Source of the DNA: UBA2266 sp964406945
GTDB taxonomy: Bacteria > Planctomycetota > Phycisphaerae > Sedimentisphaerales > Anaerobacaceae
NCBI GenBank assembly: GCA_964406945.1
Contig: CAYOTO010000034.1
Coordinates: 1 to 36,693 of the forward strand
Direction: 5' to 3'
DNA length: 36,693 bases
Shown: positions 14,464-26,310 of the stretch, in pieces
How the letters are laid out: each line of letters opens with the position of its first letter
Position numbering within the stretch: the first letter of the stretch is position 1
The notes under the pieces: generated by a model
What the model saw: the letters and a program-made list of their open reading frames with translations, nothing else
The model's database searches: none
What the model was told of the DNA's origin: nothing
Position numbers and translations under genes: made by a program

Positions 14464-17052
14464 TCAACGTCTACTGGGAGCCGGGGGTTTGACTTCATAA
14501 ATGGCCTCCGCGGTTTTGCCGGTGAGGTCATCCGTAAAGACTCTTACGCGGATTTCGTGGCGTCCGGGTTTGGTCAGCGTGATTGGTTTGTCGTATGCGA
14601 CTGAGGAGGCATTCGGTTCGGATCCGTCCAGCGTGTAGCGCAGAATCGCATCGGGGCTGGGTGCGTCCAGAGATATCTTTACAGGCGGCTCGTACCGGTC
14701 CTGCTCGTCGGGCTTTGCCGGGTTTGTGCTGAAGACAGCCAGTCCGGGCGCCGCAGGCTGGAGCCATTGACAGGTCGCGTCGGCCCAGGGGCCCGCTCTG
14801 TATATTATGCCGGCATAGAAACGCTCAAAGAAATCCATCTTTGTGACCATGACCTGTTGCCACGATTCGCCGTCGCCCGAGACAAAGGCCGCAACGCGTC
14901 CGCTTCTTGAAACCAGCCGAAAATGATCGGGCCGGTTGGGCTCGGACCACTGGTACTGCGCCGCGGCAGAGGATTGCTCCCTTGCTTTGACAACCGCCTG
15001 AATGCGGCCCTGGAACGATCCTATCGCGATGCGGCGGGAAAAATCATCGAGGCTGTTTGATAGCGCGAGGGACAGGTCGGCGCCCGCGCTGACGTCCGAC
15101 ATCCGACAGACCACGTCGGCGCTTTTCGAGACGGGTTTTACCAAAAAGGCGCCTTCAAGCGGGCCAACCCCGGGTTCGATACGCTGTTTGCCTAATGTGA
15201 AAGTCTCATCGACGCAGTTGATGTCGGGTATGTGTTCGGCGGTGCCGATTGTGGTTAGTCCCCAGCCTTCGGGCAATGAGCTTTGCGCATTGTCAACCAG
15301 CAGTTTGATGCGTTTGCTTGCGTATCCGCCGGTACCGTCGGAGAATATCAAATGCAGTTTGTAGATGCTTTGAGCATCGCTGGCGCCGATTCGGGCAATG
15401 AAGCGATTTTCCCGAATTTGGCCGATTTCGCCCGGTCGGCGGTAAATGGACACGGGAAAACCTTCCGGGTCGCGGGATTTAAGGTCTATCGCCACCTTCT
15501 GTCCCGGACGGCAGTGTACGGCGTCGGCGGCCAGCTCGAGGTCCACTTGGGGTCGGCGGTTGACGTTTACCGGCAACTGTTTAAGTCCGAGGGCGTCGTA
15601 CTTGCGTCGTATATCGGGAGGCAGAGAAGCTTTCGGGAAGTAATCGTCGGCCTCGTTTTCATCCGGCCAGTAGAAATTGACAAACGCCGGGTTTCCCGGT
15701 AGTTCGTGTTTGTTGTAGGAAGTGAAGATGACGGGGATGCGGCCTTTGGGCAGTTGCGGATTGTGCCTGACCCTAATGAGGTATCTGCCCGGGGCTTCTT
15801 CGACGATGGACACATTGTCATGGTTCGGGTAAACGGGTCGGCATTCAAAGGTGAGCGGTTCGTCCTGCAGGTCGTAGCTCCTGTTGAGGTCTATCTGTGC
15901 AACGAGCGTTTCCCCCTCACCGCCCCACAGGCGCACGTTGGTAAGGGATATACATTTTATTCTTTGGGCAAGCTTCGTGCGGTCGGTGATGAAGCCGCCG
16001 TCTTCTTCGATTACGAAGTTCTTCATTTCGAGAACGGTCACCGGCGGAGCGTATTCTAGTTCGGCGGCCATTTTCAGCATGCTTGCCAGATGGCACTTTT
16101 CGTCGTAGCCGTGATAGTAGGCGTTGGCCGGACAGTAATGGGCGTGTCGCGGATCGCCGTCGGAGCTGTAGGCGGGACGATGTCGCAGTTCATGCTCGAA
16201 CGGCAGTTCACGGCCTTCGGAGTCGACGTAAGGCAGGGCCGCTTTGAAGATTGTCAGCAGGGCAATTGCATAGGCGCCGTGCTTTTTCAAGAGGTTCTTG
16301 GTGCTTCGGGGCATGCGGGCGCCGGCGAGCATCATTTTATAGAGAGCGTGGACCTCGCTTCCGGACTGGCCTACAGATTGATAAGAGTGTGCGAACAGGC
16401 CGTCGTACATATCCGTGACGGCGTCCTGTTCGGTATCCCTGTAGGAGGCATGGGCCGGGGTGGCTCGGATGCAATTGGCGAAGAAGAAGTGGCGTTCGGT
16501 GTTGAGATTGTTGAACATGTCGTCAACGATTGCGCGGCCGCGGTCGGCGTACGACTGGCTCGTAAAGTTGACGCCAAGCTTCAAAAGCGTCTCGACGTCG
16601 CGGGCGGTTCGCATTTTGCCGGCGTCTATGAATTGATTCTGCGGGCGTCGCAGGCGGGTATGGTGGTAGTCTAGACTCATGTAGCAGTCGTCCCAGAAGC
16701 CGGCAGCCGACGAATTTCCCAGCGGCTCGAACACAATCGCCGCAGCGCCTTTTTTGAGGCCCATTTTAGGGTACTTGCGCCCCCCTGCCGGAGGCGGACG
16801 GAAGGTGCCCTTGAAATTCGGCTTCTCTATGGTTACGGGATCGGGATCGACGGCCCAGAGCTTCCACGCAAGCTCGCCATGGTACGGGCTCTTTATGGTT
16901 CGAGGCGCATCCGGCGGAAGCGGCATCAGCTTCTGCAGGACTGCGAGCTGACGCTGCCTCGCCTCGGTATCTTCTTCGGTTGCCGCACCAGGCGGAACAA
17001 CAAGCACCGCAAGCACAAGAATAACAATAGCTCTTTTCCGGAAATCTTTCAT
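14464..17052 (-). CDS. Large secreted protein of unknown function with chitobiase-type C-terminal domain
   Basis: An exported protein of about 862 residues. The start at 17052 gives MKDFRKRAIVILVLAVLVVPPGAA, a clear signal peptide; the frame extends nine residues further. The middle part, rich in His, Tyr and Trp (GFWDDCYMSLDYHHTRLRRP, then YCPANAYYHGYDEKCHLA), matches no family I can name. Beyond about residue 520 lie Ig-like and laminin-G/DUF1349-like stretches. The last 80 residues (PDAILRYTLDGSEPNASSVA, then HEIRVRVF) form a chitobiase/beta-hexosaminidase C-terminal (CHB_HEX_C / FN3-like) domain. Such a domain accompanies carbohydrate-active and cell-surface proteins in this phylum. It is convergent with the small membrane gene and divergent from the thioredoxin-like gene. 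A glycan-related role is inference only. Confidence 0.8.
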   Translation of the reverse strand: MKDFRKRAIVILVLAVLVVPPGAATEEDTEARQRQLAVLQKLMPLPPDAPRTIKSPYHGELAWKLWAVDPDPVTIEKPNFKGTFRPPPAGGRKYPKMGLKKGAAAIVFEPLGNSSAAGFWDDCYMSLDYHHTRLRRPQNQFIDAGKMRTARDVETLLKLGVNFTSQSYADRGRAIVDDMFNNLNTERHFFFANCIRATPAHASYRDTEQDAVTDMYDGLFAHSYQSVGQSGSEVHALYKMMLAGARMPRSTKNLLKKHGAYAIALLTIFKAALPYVDSEGRELPFEHELRHRPAYSSDGDPRHAHYCPANAYYHGYDEKCHLASMLKMAAELEYAPPVTVLEMKNFVIEEDGGFITDRTKLAQRIKCISLTNVRLWGGEGETLVAQIDLNRSYDLQDEPLTFECRPVYPNHDNVSIVEEAPGRYLIRVRHNPQLPKGRIPVIFTSYNKHELPGNPAFVNFYWPDENEADDYFPKASLPPDIRRKYDALGLKQLPVNVNRRPQVDLELAADAVHCRPGQKVAIDLKSRDPEGFPVSIYRRPGEIGQIRENRFIARIGASDAQSIYKLHLIFSDGTGGYASKRIKLLVDNAQSSLPEGWGLTTIGTAEHIPDINCVDETFTLGKQRIEPGVGPLEGAFLVKPVSKSADVVCRMSDVSAGADLSLALSNSLDDFSRRIAIGSFQGRIQAVVKAREQSSAAAQYQWSEPNRPDHFRLVSRSGRVAAFVSGDGESWQQVMVTKMDFFERFYAGIIYRAGPWADATCQWLQPAAPGLAVFSTNPAKPDEQDRYEPPVKISLDAPSPDAILRYTLDGSEPNASSVAYDKPITLTKPGRHEIRVRVFTDDLTGKTAEAIYEVKPPAPSRR

Positions 17053-17269
17053 TTTAGCGGCAAACATACACATAGCCATTTATTTGAGACTATGTTGATT
17101 CTCGCTTCAATGTAAAATCAAGAAAAAGGTGCATTAGCAGTATCGGCCAGTGCTTTCAGATCAGACTTTTGGCTAAGCGGCCCAGGCTGAACGCCCTTCC
17201 GGAACATCCTTCAGCGAATCACGCAAAAAAGAGCCTGCCGAAAGGTTTGTGAAAACGGAAGGAGAGACA

Positions 17270-17461
17270 ATGCAGCAAACAACCGTCCAAGTGGAAAGAA
17301 ATTACTCATCGGCGTGCGTTAAAAACCGGGGAATTAGCTTGTTTTGGGGCCTCTTTGGAGATGTAGCTCCCGTGTCGGTAACTAGAGGCCTTGCAATGGA
17401 GACGCTGATTGTGGTATTGTTGAGGGCATTGTGTTGTAGTTCAGATTACTGTACTAAATGA
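17270..17461 (+). CDS. Putative 63-residue leader ORF
   Basis: ATG 17270 is preceded by a strong GGAAGGAGAG site. The frame ends in a TGA at 17459-17461 that overlaps the ATG of the next frame (ATGA, 17458-17461), the classic layout for translational coupling. The peptide (MQQTTVQVERNYSSACVKNR...) resembles nothing I know. Within it, DNA arms GGCCTCT (17348-17354) and AGAGGCC (17384-17390) can pair. It may be a real small protein, a regulatory leader, or chance. It is the only candidate gene in the 17080-17457 interval. Confidence 0.35.
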   Translation: MQQTTVQVERNYSSACVKNRGISLFWGLFGDVAPVSVTRGLAMETLIVVLLRALCCSSDYCTK

Positions 17462-18600
17462 CAGTGTCGCGTCCGGGGTTATGTGTTATGACGTTAAATG
17501 CCAAATTCCGGGTTGAGAAGCTGGTGTGCCTGTGTGCGGCTCTGATTTTGATTTGTGGGGTCGCGGGGATGGAAGGCTCGCAGGATGGCAGACAAGTTGC
17601 GAATCGGGATAGTGTTCTTGCGCCGCATCCTGTGGCGATTCTGTTGCGGGATGAGGGAGTGTGGCGTCATTTGGAGTTGGGAGATGAGCAGATTGCGGCG
17701 GTTGGGGCGGCCGTGGATGCAGTGGATCAGCGATTATGGCGGTTGCGGGATCCGGTGGATGAGAAGCGGGCCGAAAAGGTCGGGGAGCTGGTGACGCAGT
17801 TGGAGGCTGCGGTGGCGCGCGTTTTGTCGCCGCGGCAGTGGCGGCGCCTGGAGCAGCTTGTGCTGCAGGCGGAGGGGATTGAGGGCATTCTGCGGGAGGA
17901 CCGTGCCAGGCAATTACGGCTGCGTAAGCGGCAGGTGCGGCGCATTGCGGACCGGCTGGCTAAGATGGAGACGGCGCTCGAGGCTCTTGGAGCCGGGCGC
18001 ACGGATTCGGCAGAATCAGTGATGCGGTCGCAGCAACTGCGAGAGGCGGCGGAGCGGGATGTGCTCCATATACTGGATGATTATCAGCGGCAGATTTTGA
18101 GGCGGATGGTGGGGCCGATGTATGATCTGTCGCGGGTGCGGCGGCGGGCGTGTCGGGCGCCGGAGTTGACCAATGTAACGCGGTGGTTCAATTCTGACCC
18201 CCTGACGCTTAAGTCTCTACAGGGACAGGTGGTAATCTTGCATTTCTATTGCTACGGGTGCATCAATTGCGTGCGAAACCTGCCGCACTACAACTCCTGG
18301 GCGGATCGCTTTGAGGGGCGGGGAGTGCAGGTTGTGGGGATTCATCGGCCGGAGACTAAGGCCGAATATGACCTCGAGCGAGTGAAGGCGAAGATCAAAG
18401 AACAGGGGATTACGTACCCGGTGGCCGTGGATAATGAGAGCACGAACTGGGATGCGTGGGCGAATCATACGTGGCCCAGCGTCTACCTGATCGATAAGCA
18501 GGGATTCGTGCGCTATTGGTGGTACGGGGAACTGAACTGGCAGGGCATCCAGGGCGAGCGGTGGTTTCGCCAACACATAGAGGAAATAACGCGAGAATAG
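17458..18600 (+). CDS. Exported thioredoxin-like (TlpA/DipZ-type) protein with helical N-terminal domain
   Basis: A 380-residue frame. A signal-anchor segment (LVCLCAALILICGVAG) is followed by a long Arg/Glu-rich helical region (about 65-225). That region includes LELGDEQIAAVGAAV and LSPRQWRRLEQLVLQAEG, resembling the LTxxQ-type helical repeats of CpxP/Spy-like periplasmic proteins. The last 140 residues are a thioredoxin fold with HFYCYGCINCVRNLPHY, where the CINC pair (Cys268, Cys271) is the redox motif. The rest fits the TlpA/DipZ C-terminal family: VVGIHRPETKAEYD, PVAVDNESTNWDAWANHTWP, then VYLIDKQGFVRY with the cis-Pro. It probably handles periplasmic disulfides. The start may instead be ATG 17488, closer to the signal peptide; neither has a strong ribosome binding site. 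Confidence 0.85.
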   Translation: MTVSRPGLCVMTLNAKFRVEKLVCLCAALILICGVAGMEGSQDGRQVANRDSVLAPHPVAILLRDEGVWRHLELGDEQIAAVGAAVDAVDQRLWRLRDPVDEKRAEKVGELVTQLEAAVARVLSPRQWRRLEQLVLQAEGIEGILREDRARQLRLRKRQVRRIADRLAKMETALEALGAGRTDSAESVMRSQQLREAAERDVLHILDDYQRQILRRMVGPMYDLSRVRRRACRAPELTNVTRWFNSDPLTLKSLQGQVVILHFYCYGCINCVRNLPHYNSWADRFEGRGVQVVGIHRPETKAEYDLERVKAKIKEQGITYPVAVDNESTNWDAWANHTWPSVYLIDKQGFVRYWWYGELNWQGIQGERWFRQHIEEITRE

Positions 18601-18645
18601 CAAAAGGCAGAAATCACTCAAATACCCTCAATTCTTGCTGTTCGC

Positions 18646-18677
18646 ATTCCAAAAATCGTCGCTTGTGGTCTTGGAAT
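18646..18677. terminator. Hairpin between convergent genes
   Basis: ATTCCAA (18646-18652) and TTGGAAT (18671-18677) are perfect 7-bp arms around an 18-nt loop, placed between convergent stop codons at 18600 and 18699. It could serve either direction. There is no long U-tract. Confidence 0.35.
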
Positions 18678-18698
18678 CGCCTGATCTTCCGGGGTGGT

Positions 18699-21416
<2,718 letters not shown>

Positions 21417-21946
21417 CTTAAACTCTCACCTGTTATGTATATAAGGTTGTACGCGTTCGAGCAAAATCAAGCGTGCAATACGCATGTCTCGTGTTCTGGG
21501 GGGCCAGTCCAACCGTACGCCCCCTTTGTTGGTGCCGAGATATTCGTGCATTATCTACAAAACATTCCAGTTCGGAGAAGAAGTCTCTACAAAGACTACT
21601 GAATGTCCGAGCACTTCGTCCCTATTCTTTGAGTGGCTTCGGCCATACAGGCTTATACTGTTTCCATGAAATGGACCAGGCGACAGAGGTCTCATAATTA
21701 CCGCCCTGTACCAACAGCAGAGTATATCTGCCGTCACTACGAGTAATTTGCTGCATGAAGACAAGGATTTAGCTGGGCGATGGGATGAAGATTATCAGAC
21801 GGCAGGATGACTTCTGGTTGGACAGTCATGAACGGCGAATTGAACCTTCTCCAACAGTGAATCCTCCCGCCGAACAAGCAGGGTCCGCCAATGTGATTCC
21901 CATCATCCTCATGCTTCAGTCAAAGACGACACAATGTGACGCACGG
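21417..21946. other. 530-nt intergenic region without a recognisable gene
   Basis: This region separates the heme-c kinase from the FixJ-like regulator. All frames are short and lack convincing protein character. I see no tRNA, no sigma-54 promoter with correct spacing and no strong repeat. The part just upstream of 21416 probably holds the kinase promoter and an AGGTGAG ribosome binding site. Confidence 0.6.
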
Positions 21947-22597
21947 TCAGTGCGTGGCATTTAAAAGGGGCTGAGCCGTCTGAGGTGATTTTCCCTCGTC
22001 TATAAGCAGTACTAAGTTGACCGCTGATTTGACTTTCAGCTTCTGGAACAAATTATAGCGATGAAAGTCTACGGTCTTTCTCTCGATTCCCAGTTCAGCA
22101 GCGATCTTGGAACTGGACATACCTTGCGCCACCAGCTCCATAACTTCGTGCTCGCGATTCGTAAGTCTTTGAAGGCTGTTCCGAAAATCATCCACCCGCT
22201 GTTGGTCAGCCCTTTGCCGGGCATCAAATCGCAAGGCTCGCTGGACCGTGTTTAGAAGCTGCTGCTGATTGAAAGGTTTCTCGATAAAGTCGAAAACCCC
22301 GTCTTTTATCGCCTTCACGGCCATAGGAACGTCAGCATAAGCTGTAATCATGATGACCGGCAGCTTAATGCCTCTTCTCGCAAGTTCCTTCAGAACATGC
22401 AGTCCGTCCATTTCTGGAAGCCGCCAATCCAAAATCAGACACCCCGGCCGCTCAGGATCGTACTCTTCAAAAAACCGCCTTGCCCTCTCATAGCCAACAG
22501 CTTTGAGACCGACGGTTTCGACCAGCATGCTAATAGACTCTCGGACGGCTTCATCGTCGTCCACGACAAATACAACCTGTTCGTTCTCCCTTATCAT
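21947..22597 (-). CDS. FixJ/TodT-type response regulator (REC-LuxR HTH)
   Basis: 216 residues. The receiver has DDD at 13-15, Asp57 in LILDWRLPEMDG, Thr in MITAYAD and Lys in EKPF, the FixJ-like pattern. A linker leads to a LuxR-type helix-turn-helix (LTNREHEVMELVAQGMSSSKIA, then GIERKTVDFHRYNLFQKL). Such regulators bind promoters as dimers after phosphorylation. The ATG at 22597 is preceded by AGGAGG at somewhat long spacing. It follows the TPR gene by 31 nt, so they are probably cotranscribed. The cognate kinase could be one of the three orphan-like kinases of the cluster, most plausibly the FixL-like REC-PAS-PAS kinase. Confidence 0.93.
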   Translation of the reverse strand: MIRENEQVVFVVDDDEAVRESISMLVETVGLKAVGYERARRFFEEYDPERPGCLILDWRLPEMDGLHVLKELARRGIKLPVIMITAYADVPMAVKAIKDGVFDFIEKPFNQQQLLNTVQRALRFDARQRADQQRVDDFRNSLQRLTNREHEVMELVAQGMSSSKIAAELGIERKTVDFHRYNLFQKLKVKSAVNLVLLIDEGKSPQTAQPLLNATH

Positions 22598-22628
22598 ATC
22601 TGCAACCGCCTCCTAATCACACGATGAT

Positions 22629-23309
22629 TCATTCGCAGGCCGGCTCACTGGGAAGTCTTTCGGTTTCCTCAAGCAGAGCGGCCGCTTTTTCATGGCCCGG
22701 ATCTATCTTGAGTATGTTTTCCAATACCAATCGCGCATCATCGCAGCGCTCAATGTTGACGTACAGTGCCGCGAGTGCATACGCCACCGACACGTCTTCT
22801 TTGTGGCGATGATAGTAACTTGCCAGATGTGCGATTGCGGCTTCATAGGAGTGCGTTTCGCACGACAATCTAAACAGACCCAGCAATGAAACCACGTCAT
22901 CCGGTTCAATCCTGAGACATCTGGCATACCACGTAAAAGCGCCGTCGTAATTGCCGCGCGCCTGATCTATCAGAGCAATCCCCATACAAGCCGGGGCACA
23001 ATTTGGATCCATCCTTAGGGCTTCATAAAATGCCGCCTGAGCCTCCTCGAATTCACCCTGCTGCATTGCCACGCTACCGAGCCCTACAAACGGTTCAGAC
23101 TCCGTCGGCTGCTGGATTCTCGCCATTTGGTAGCACCGTTGTGCTTCGACGAGCATATCAGACTCAAAATAACGGTCTGCCAACTGCAAGTAGGCCGCAT
23201 GGCTTGCCTTATTTATTGCGTCAAAATTCCCGGGTCCACCCACTTCAACCACTCCAAATTGATTGCAAATTCTTAGCTTTCGGTCCTCAGTCCTATACCG
23301 CACCCACAT
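22629..23309 (-). CDS. TPR-repeat protein
   Basis: About 226 residues made largely of tetratricopeptide repeats from residue 37 onward: AAYLQLADRYFESDMLVEAQ, PFVGLGSVAMQQGEFEEAQAAF, ACMGIALIDQARGNYDGAFTWY, and VAYALAALYVNIERCDDARL ending ILKIDPGHEKA. There is no signal peptide, so it is probably cytoplasmic. TPR arrays mediate protein binding. Placed inside a two-component cluster and just upstream of a response regulator, it may scaffold signalling partners; that is inference. The start at ATG 23309 has no clear ribosome binding site, and a later start at about residue 28-37 is possible. Confidence 0.85.
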   Translation of the reverse strand: MWVRYRTEDRKLRICNQFGVVEVGGPGNFDAINKASHAAYLQLADRYFESDMLVEAQRCYQMARIQQPTESEPFVGLGSVAMQQGEFEEAQAAFYEALRMDPNCAPACMGIALIDQARGNYDGAFTWYARCLRIEPDDVVSLLGLFRLSCETHSYEAAIAHLASYYHRHKEDVSVAYALAALYVNIERCDDARLVLENILKIDPGHEKAAALLEETERLPSEPACE

Positions 23310-23512
23310 TCACAGAAACCGGCCGACACCTGGATCCTGATACGTATATAAATTATCGACCAATTCTCTCACTGGCCCAACAGGCCTATTGCTTGGTATG
23401 GGCGAGTAATTTACTTGTAACCGGCCTGGGCCTCCGGACAAACTGGTGATTTTCCGCTCATCCCCAGGAATGGTCGTACGCGAGCTTATTTAGCGCGGAT
23501 GTGGACTCTTGC

Positions 23513-24166
23513 TCAGAAATCCAACGACGTAATTCCTTCTTGAATTGCTATCTTCGTAAGGTCGGCCGTACCGCTTATTCCCAACTTCTCCATAAGCGAA
23601 CGACGCCTGGCGTCGACGGTTTTGACGCTCAAGCCCAGTAAAGCAGCCGCTTCCTTGCTGGTCTTGTTTTCGGACAGAAGCTGCATAAGTTCGAGTTCCT
23701 TGTCGGTTAGTTTATGAAGCCTGCCTGCGGAAGATGTTTCCGCATTTTGGGCCACATGCTTCACCAGCGTCGAAGCCACCGGAGGAGACAAGTACGTTTG
23801 ACCGCTCATAATTACACGAATTGCTCCCAGCAGTTCATCGCCGGCGCTGTCTTTGAGCAAATAACCCGACGCCCCGGCCGCAAGCATCCGGGTTACAAAG
23901 GCACTGCTGCCGTGTGCCGATAACCCCAGGACACGTGTATTGGGGAAAACCTCCAAAATGCGCTGCGTTGCCAGGATGCCGTTCATGTCCGGCATTGTCA
24001 CATCCATGACCACCACATCCGGGCGAAGTTCAGCGACGCGTTCAATTGCCGTCCTGCCGCCATCGGCCTCGCCAACCACTTTCAAATCATCATCTGCTGA
24101 AAGGAGCAGGCGAAGTCCTTCCCGGACGACCGTGTGATCGTCGACAAGCAGTATTCTGCAGTTCAT
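23513..24166 (-). CDS. NarL-type response regulator (REC-LuxR HTH)
   Basis: 217 residues, a standard NarL/FixJ family member. The receiver has DDH at 9-11, Asp55 in VVMDVTMPDMNG, LGLSAHGS and a lysine in LLKDSAG. The C-terminal helix-turn-helix reads LTDKELELMQLLSENKTSKE, then GLSVKTVDARRRSLMEKLGI. It is 70 nt downstream of the REC-PAS-PAS kinase gene on the same strand. Its domain type differs from the FixJ-like regulator at 21947, so the cluster offers two separate DNA-binding outputs. Confidence 0.94.
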   Translation of the reverse strand: MNCRILLVDDHTVVREGLRLLLSADDDLKVVGEADGGRTAIERVAELRPDVVVMDVTMPDMNGILATQRILEVFPNTRVLGLSAHGSSAFVTRMLAAGASGYLLKDSAGDELLGAIRVIMSGQTYLSPPVASTLVKHVAQNAETSSAGRLHKLTDKELELMQLLSENKTSKEAAALLGLSVKTVDARRRSLMEKLGISGTADLTKIAIQEGITSLDF

Positions 24167-24236
24167 GATCGGTTCTCCATTGTAAAATGTGCATTATCTT
24201 TTCAGCAAAATGCACTGAATCTTCACAACGTGTGTT

Positions 24237-26273
24237 TCATGATTGTCTTTTCACATACGACCTCTTGCGGCTTGAATTGTCGTCACATTTGTTCAACGGC
24301 AATGTGAATTTAAACGTCGCTCCGCCGTCGGCATTGGACTCGGCCCAGATTTTGCCGTGATGCGATTCGACAATGCTCCGACTTAGTGATAACCCGATAC
24401 CCAGCCCTTCGGCTTTGGTCGTATAGAATGAGTCAAATACCCTATGAACGCAATCGTCGGACAAACCCTTGCCGTTGTCGCTTACAGCCACCTCGACAAC
24501 TCCGTCCCTGTCCATCGAGGTCTTCATAGTCAGCCGCGGATTCTGCGTCTCGACTTCGGTCATGGCCTGGATCGCATTCCGGACCAGATTCATCACGACT
24601 TCCTCGATCTCGATGTGGCTGGCGAAAAGCGTAGGAATATCCGGATCGAAAGTCTTGACTATTTTTACATCGCCGTCCCGTATTTCCGAGGAAAGCATTT
24701 CAAGCACATCTTCGATCAAGCTGTTGATCGATATGGTAGAATAACTTGGAGCTTGCCTCTTGCTTAATCCGCGGATTCGCTTTATCGTCTCATTTGCGCG
24801 TCCGGCCTGTAATGTTATCTTCTCGAGAACATCCTCAATTGCGCCGAGATCGGCATCGCCGCGCTTCAACAGAAGCCGATATCCGGATGCGAACGACTGA
24901 ATCGCGCAAAGCGGTTGACTTATCTCGTGCACAATTCCGGTGGTCATCTCTCCCAGTGTATTGATTCGCCAGACATGGGCCATTTCCACCTGGTGCTGTT
25001 TCAGTCTTTTCTGCGCGGCTCGACGCGCGGTTATATCCAGAATCATGGCAAGGGCGCCTTCGTAAGAGCCATCCGGAGCAAAGACCGGGTAAGTGTTGAC
25101 TATCGCCCACAAATCCGATCCGTCCTTCCGTCGGAAGCAAAAGTCATGCTGTTTGGAAATGCCCTTCATTCTTTCAGCGATGTTCTCGATTGCCTGACTG
25201 CGGCTCTCGCCGTCCATGAAATCGAACAGAGACCTTCCGATCAATTCGTTCGGGTCACTGTAACCAAGCATCTCGGCCAGTTTCTTGTTGGCGTACGTTG
25301 TAACAGCCCGGGCGTCTATTACCCATATCCCCTCCATCGCCGTCTCGACTATCCTTCGATACTTTTCTTCGCTCTTTTGCAGGGCCAATTGTGCCAGTCT
25401 CTGGTCTGTAACGTCGCGACTCTCGGCCACCAGGTACGCCGGAGAACCTCGCTCATCCCAAACCGGCGTCAGTGAGAAGTCGAAGTAGTGTGTTGACCCG
25501 TCGGTCGCCAAATGGGTGACCATCCGCCGCACGGCGTGCTGCCGGGCCGTTCCTGCAATAACTCCGCGAAGCCATTGTTGCAGCTTTTCGCTGTGGCTCC
25601 ACCACGGTGTCTGCCAGAACGGCTTGCCGACCACGTCGTCTTCGGTCGCCTCAATAAAGGCCAGTGCGTTTCGGTTTGCCGCCATAAGGGTTCCGTCAAG
25701 AGCCACAACCCCGGCGAATTGATAGGCCTGGTTGAAAACACTGTGGAATTTGACTTCGCTTTCGCGAAGTGATTGCTCGGCCCTGGCCCGCGCTTCTACC
25801 TCCGCTTTGAGAGATTGGTTTGCTTTAAGCAGTTCACATGTTCGTTCTGCGACAAGCTGCTCCAGTTCCTCCACCTGCAGCCTCAGACAGGCTCGAGAGG
25901 CGCGGTTGACCTGCCGCAGCAATTGCTCCGGATCGCCTCCTTTTTCGACATAGGCGAAGGCTCCGGCGTTCAATGCGGCCTTGGCCGTCTCGTAGGAACC
26001 GTAGCCGGTATGTATGACAAGCCGTGTGCGGCTGGTGTATTCGGCCATGCGATCGAGCACTTCTTCATCAACGAGGTCGGGCAGTCTCAAATCCAGCACG
26101 GCTACGCCGAAATCCCCATCTTCAAGGTGATTCAGGGCCTCTGACGCTTGGCGGCAGCCGACCACTTCATAGCCTTCGTCGGCGAGAATGTCCGTTAGCG
26201 TATGAAGCTGCGAGGCGTCATCCTCGATTACCAGAACACGTGATTCCGGTTCTGTCTTTAAAATCCCATCCAT
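24237..26273 (-). CDS. Soluble histidine kinase, REC-PAS-PAS-HisKA-HATPase
   Basis: About 678 residues without membrane helices. The N-terminal receiver (11-125) carries Asp61 in VLDLRLPDL. Its usual Lys-Pro switch is replaced by VEKGGDPE. A coiled coil precedes PAS1 (about 172-290) and PAS2 (about 302-420). The kinase core resembles FixL/DctB-type proteins: LGEMTTGIVHEISQPLCAI (His449), NLVRNAIQAM, DNGKGLS, DSFYTTK and GLGIGLSLSRSIVE. The N-terminal receiver means it can be an intermediate phosphorelay target as well as a sensor. ATG 26273 has AAAGGAA about 9 nt upstream and is preferred over an in-frame start at 26294. The gene lies 37 nt downstream of the tandem-REC gene. Confidence 0.95.
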   Translation of the reverse strand: MDGILKTEPESRVLVIEDDASQLHTLTDILADEGYEVVGCRQASEALNHLEDGDFGVAVLDLRLPDLVDEEVLDRMAEYTSRTRLVIHTGYGSYETAKAALNAGAFAYVEKGGDPEQLLRQVNRASRACLRLQVEELEQLVAERTCELLKANQSLKAEVEARARAEQSLRESEVKFHSVFNQAYQFAGVVALDGTLMAANRNALAFIEATEDDVVGKPFWQTPWWSHSEKLQQWLRGVIAGTARQHAVRRMVTHLATDGSTHYFDFSLTPVWDERGSPAYLVAESRDVTDQRLAQLALQKSEEKYRRIVETAMEGIWVIDARAVTTYANKKLAEMLGYSDPNELIGRSLFDFMDGESRSQAIENIAERMKGISKQHDFCFRRKDGSDLWAIVNTYPVFAPDGSYEGALAMILDITARRAAQKRLKQHQVEMAHVWRINTLGEMTTGIVHEISQPLCAIQSFASGYRLLLKRGDADLGAIEDVLEKITLQAGRANETIKRIRGLSKRQAPSYSTISINSLIEDVLEMLSSEIRDGDVKIVKTFDPDIPTLFASHIEIEEVVMNLVRNAIQAMTEVETQNPRLTMKTSMDRDGVVEVAVSDNGKGLSDDCVHRVFDSFYTTKAEGLGIGLSLSRSIVESHHGKIWAESNADGGATFKFTLPLNKCDDNSSRKRSYVKRQS

Positions 26274-26310
26274 TTGTAAGCATTCCTTTGGCAAACATTG
26301 GCAACACTTG

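Noticed and set aside
21875..21905. TGGCGG...TGC on the minus strand considered as a third sigma-54 promoter.
   Set aside because: The GG-to-GC distance is two bases too short, which is not tolerated by RpoN promoters.
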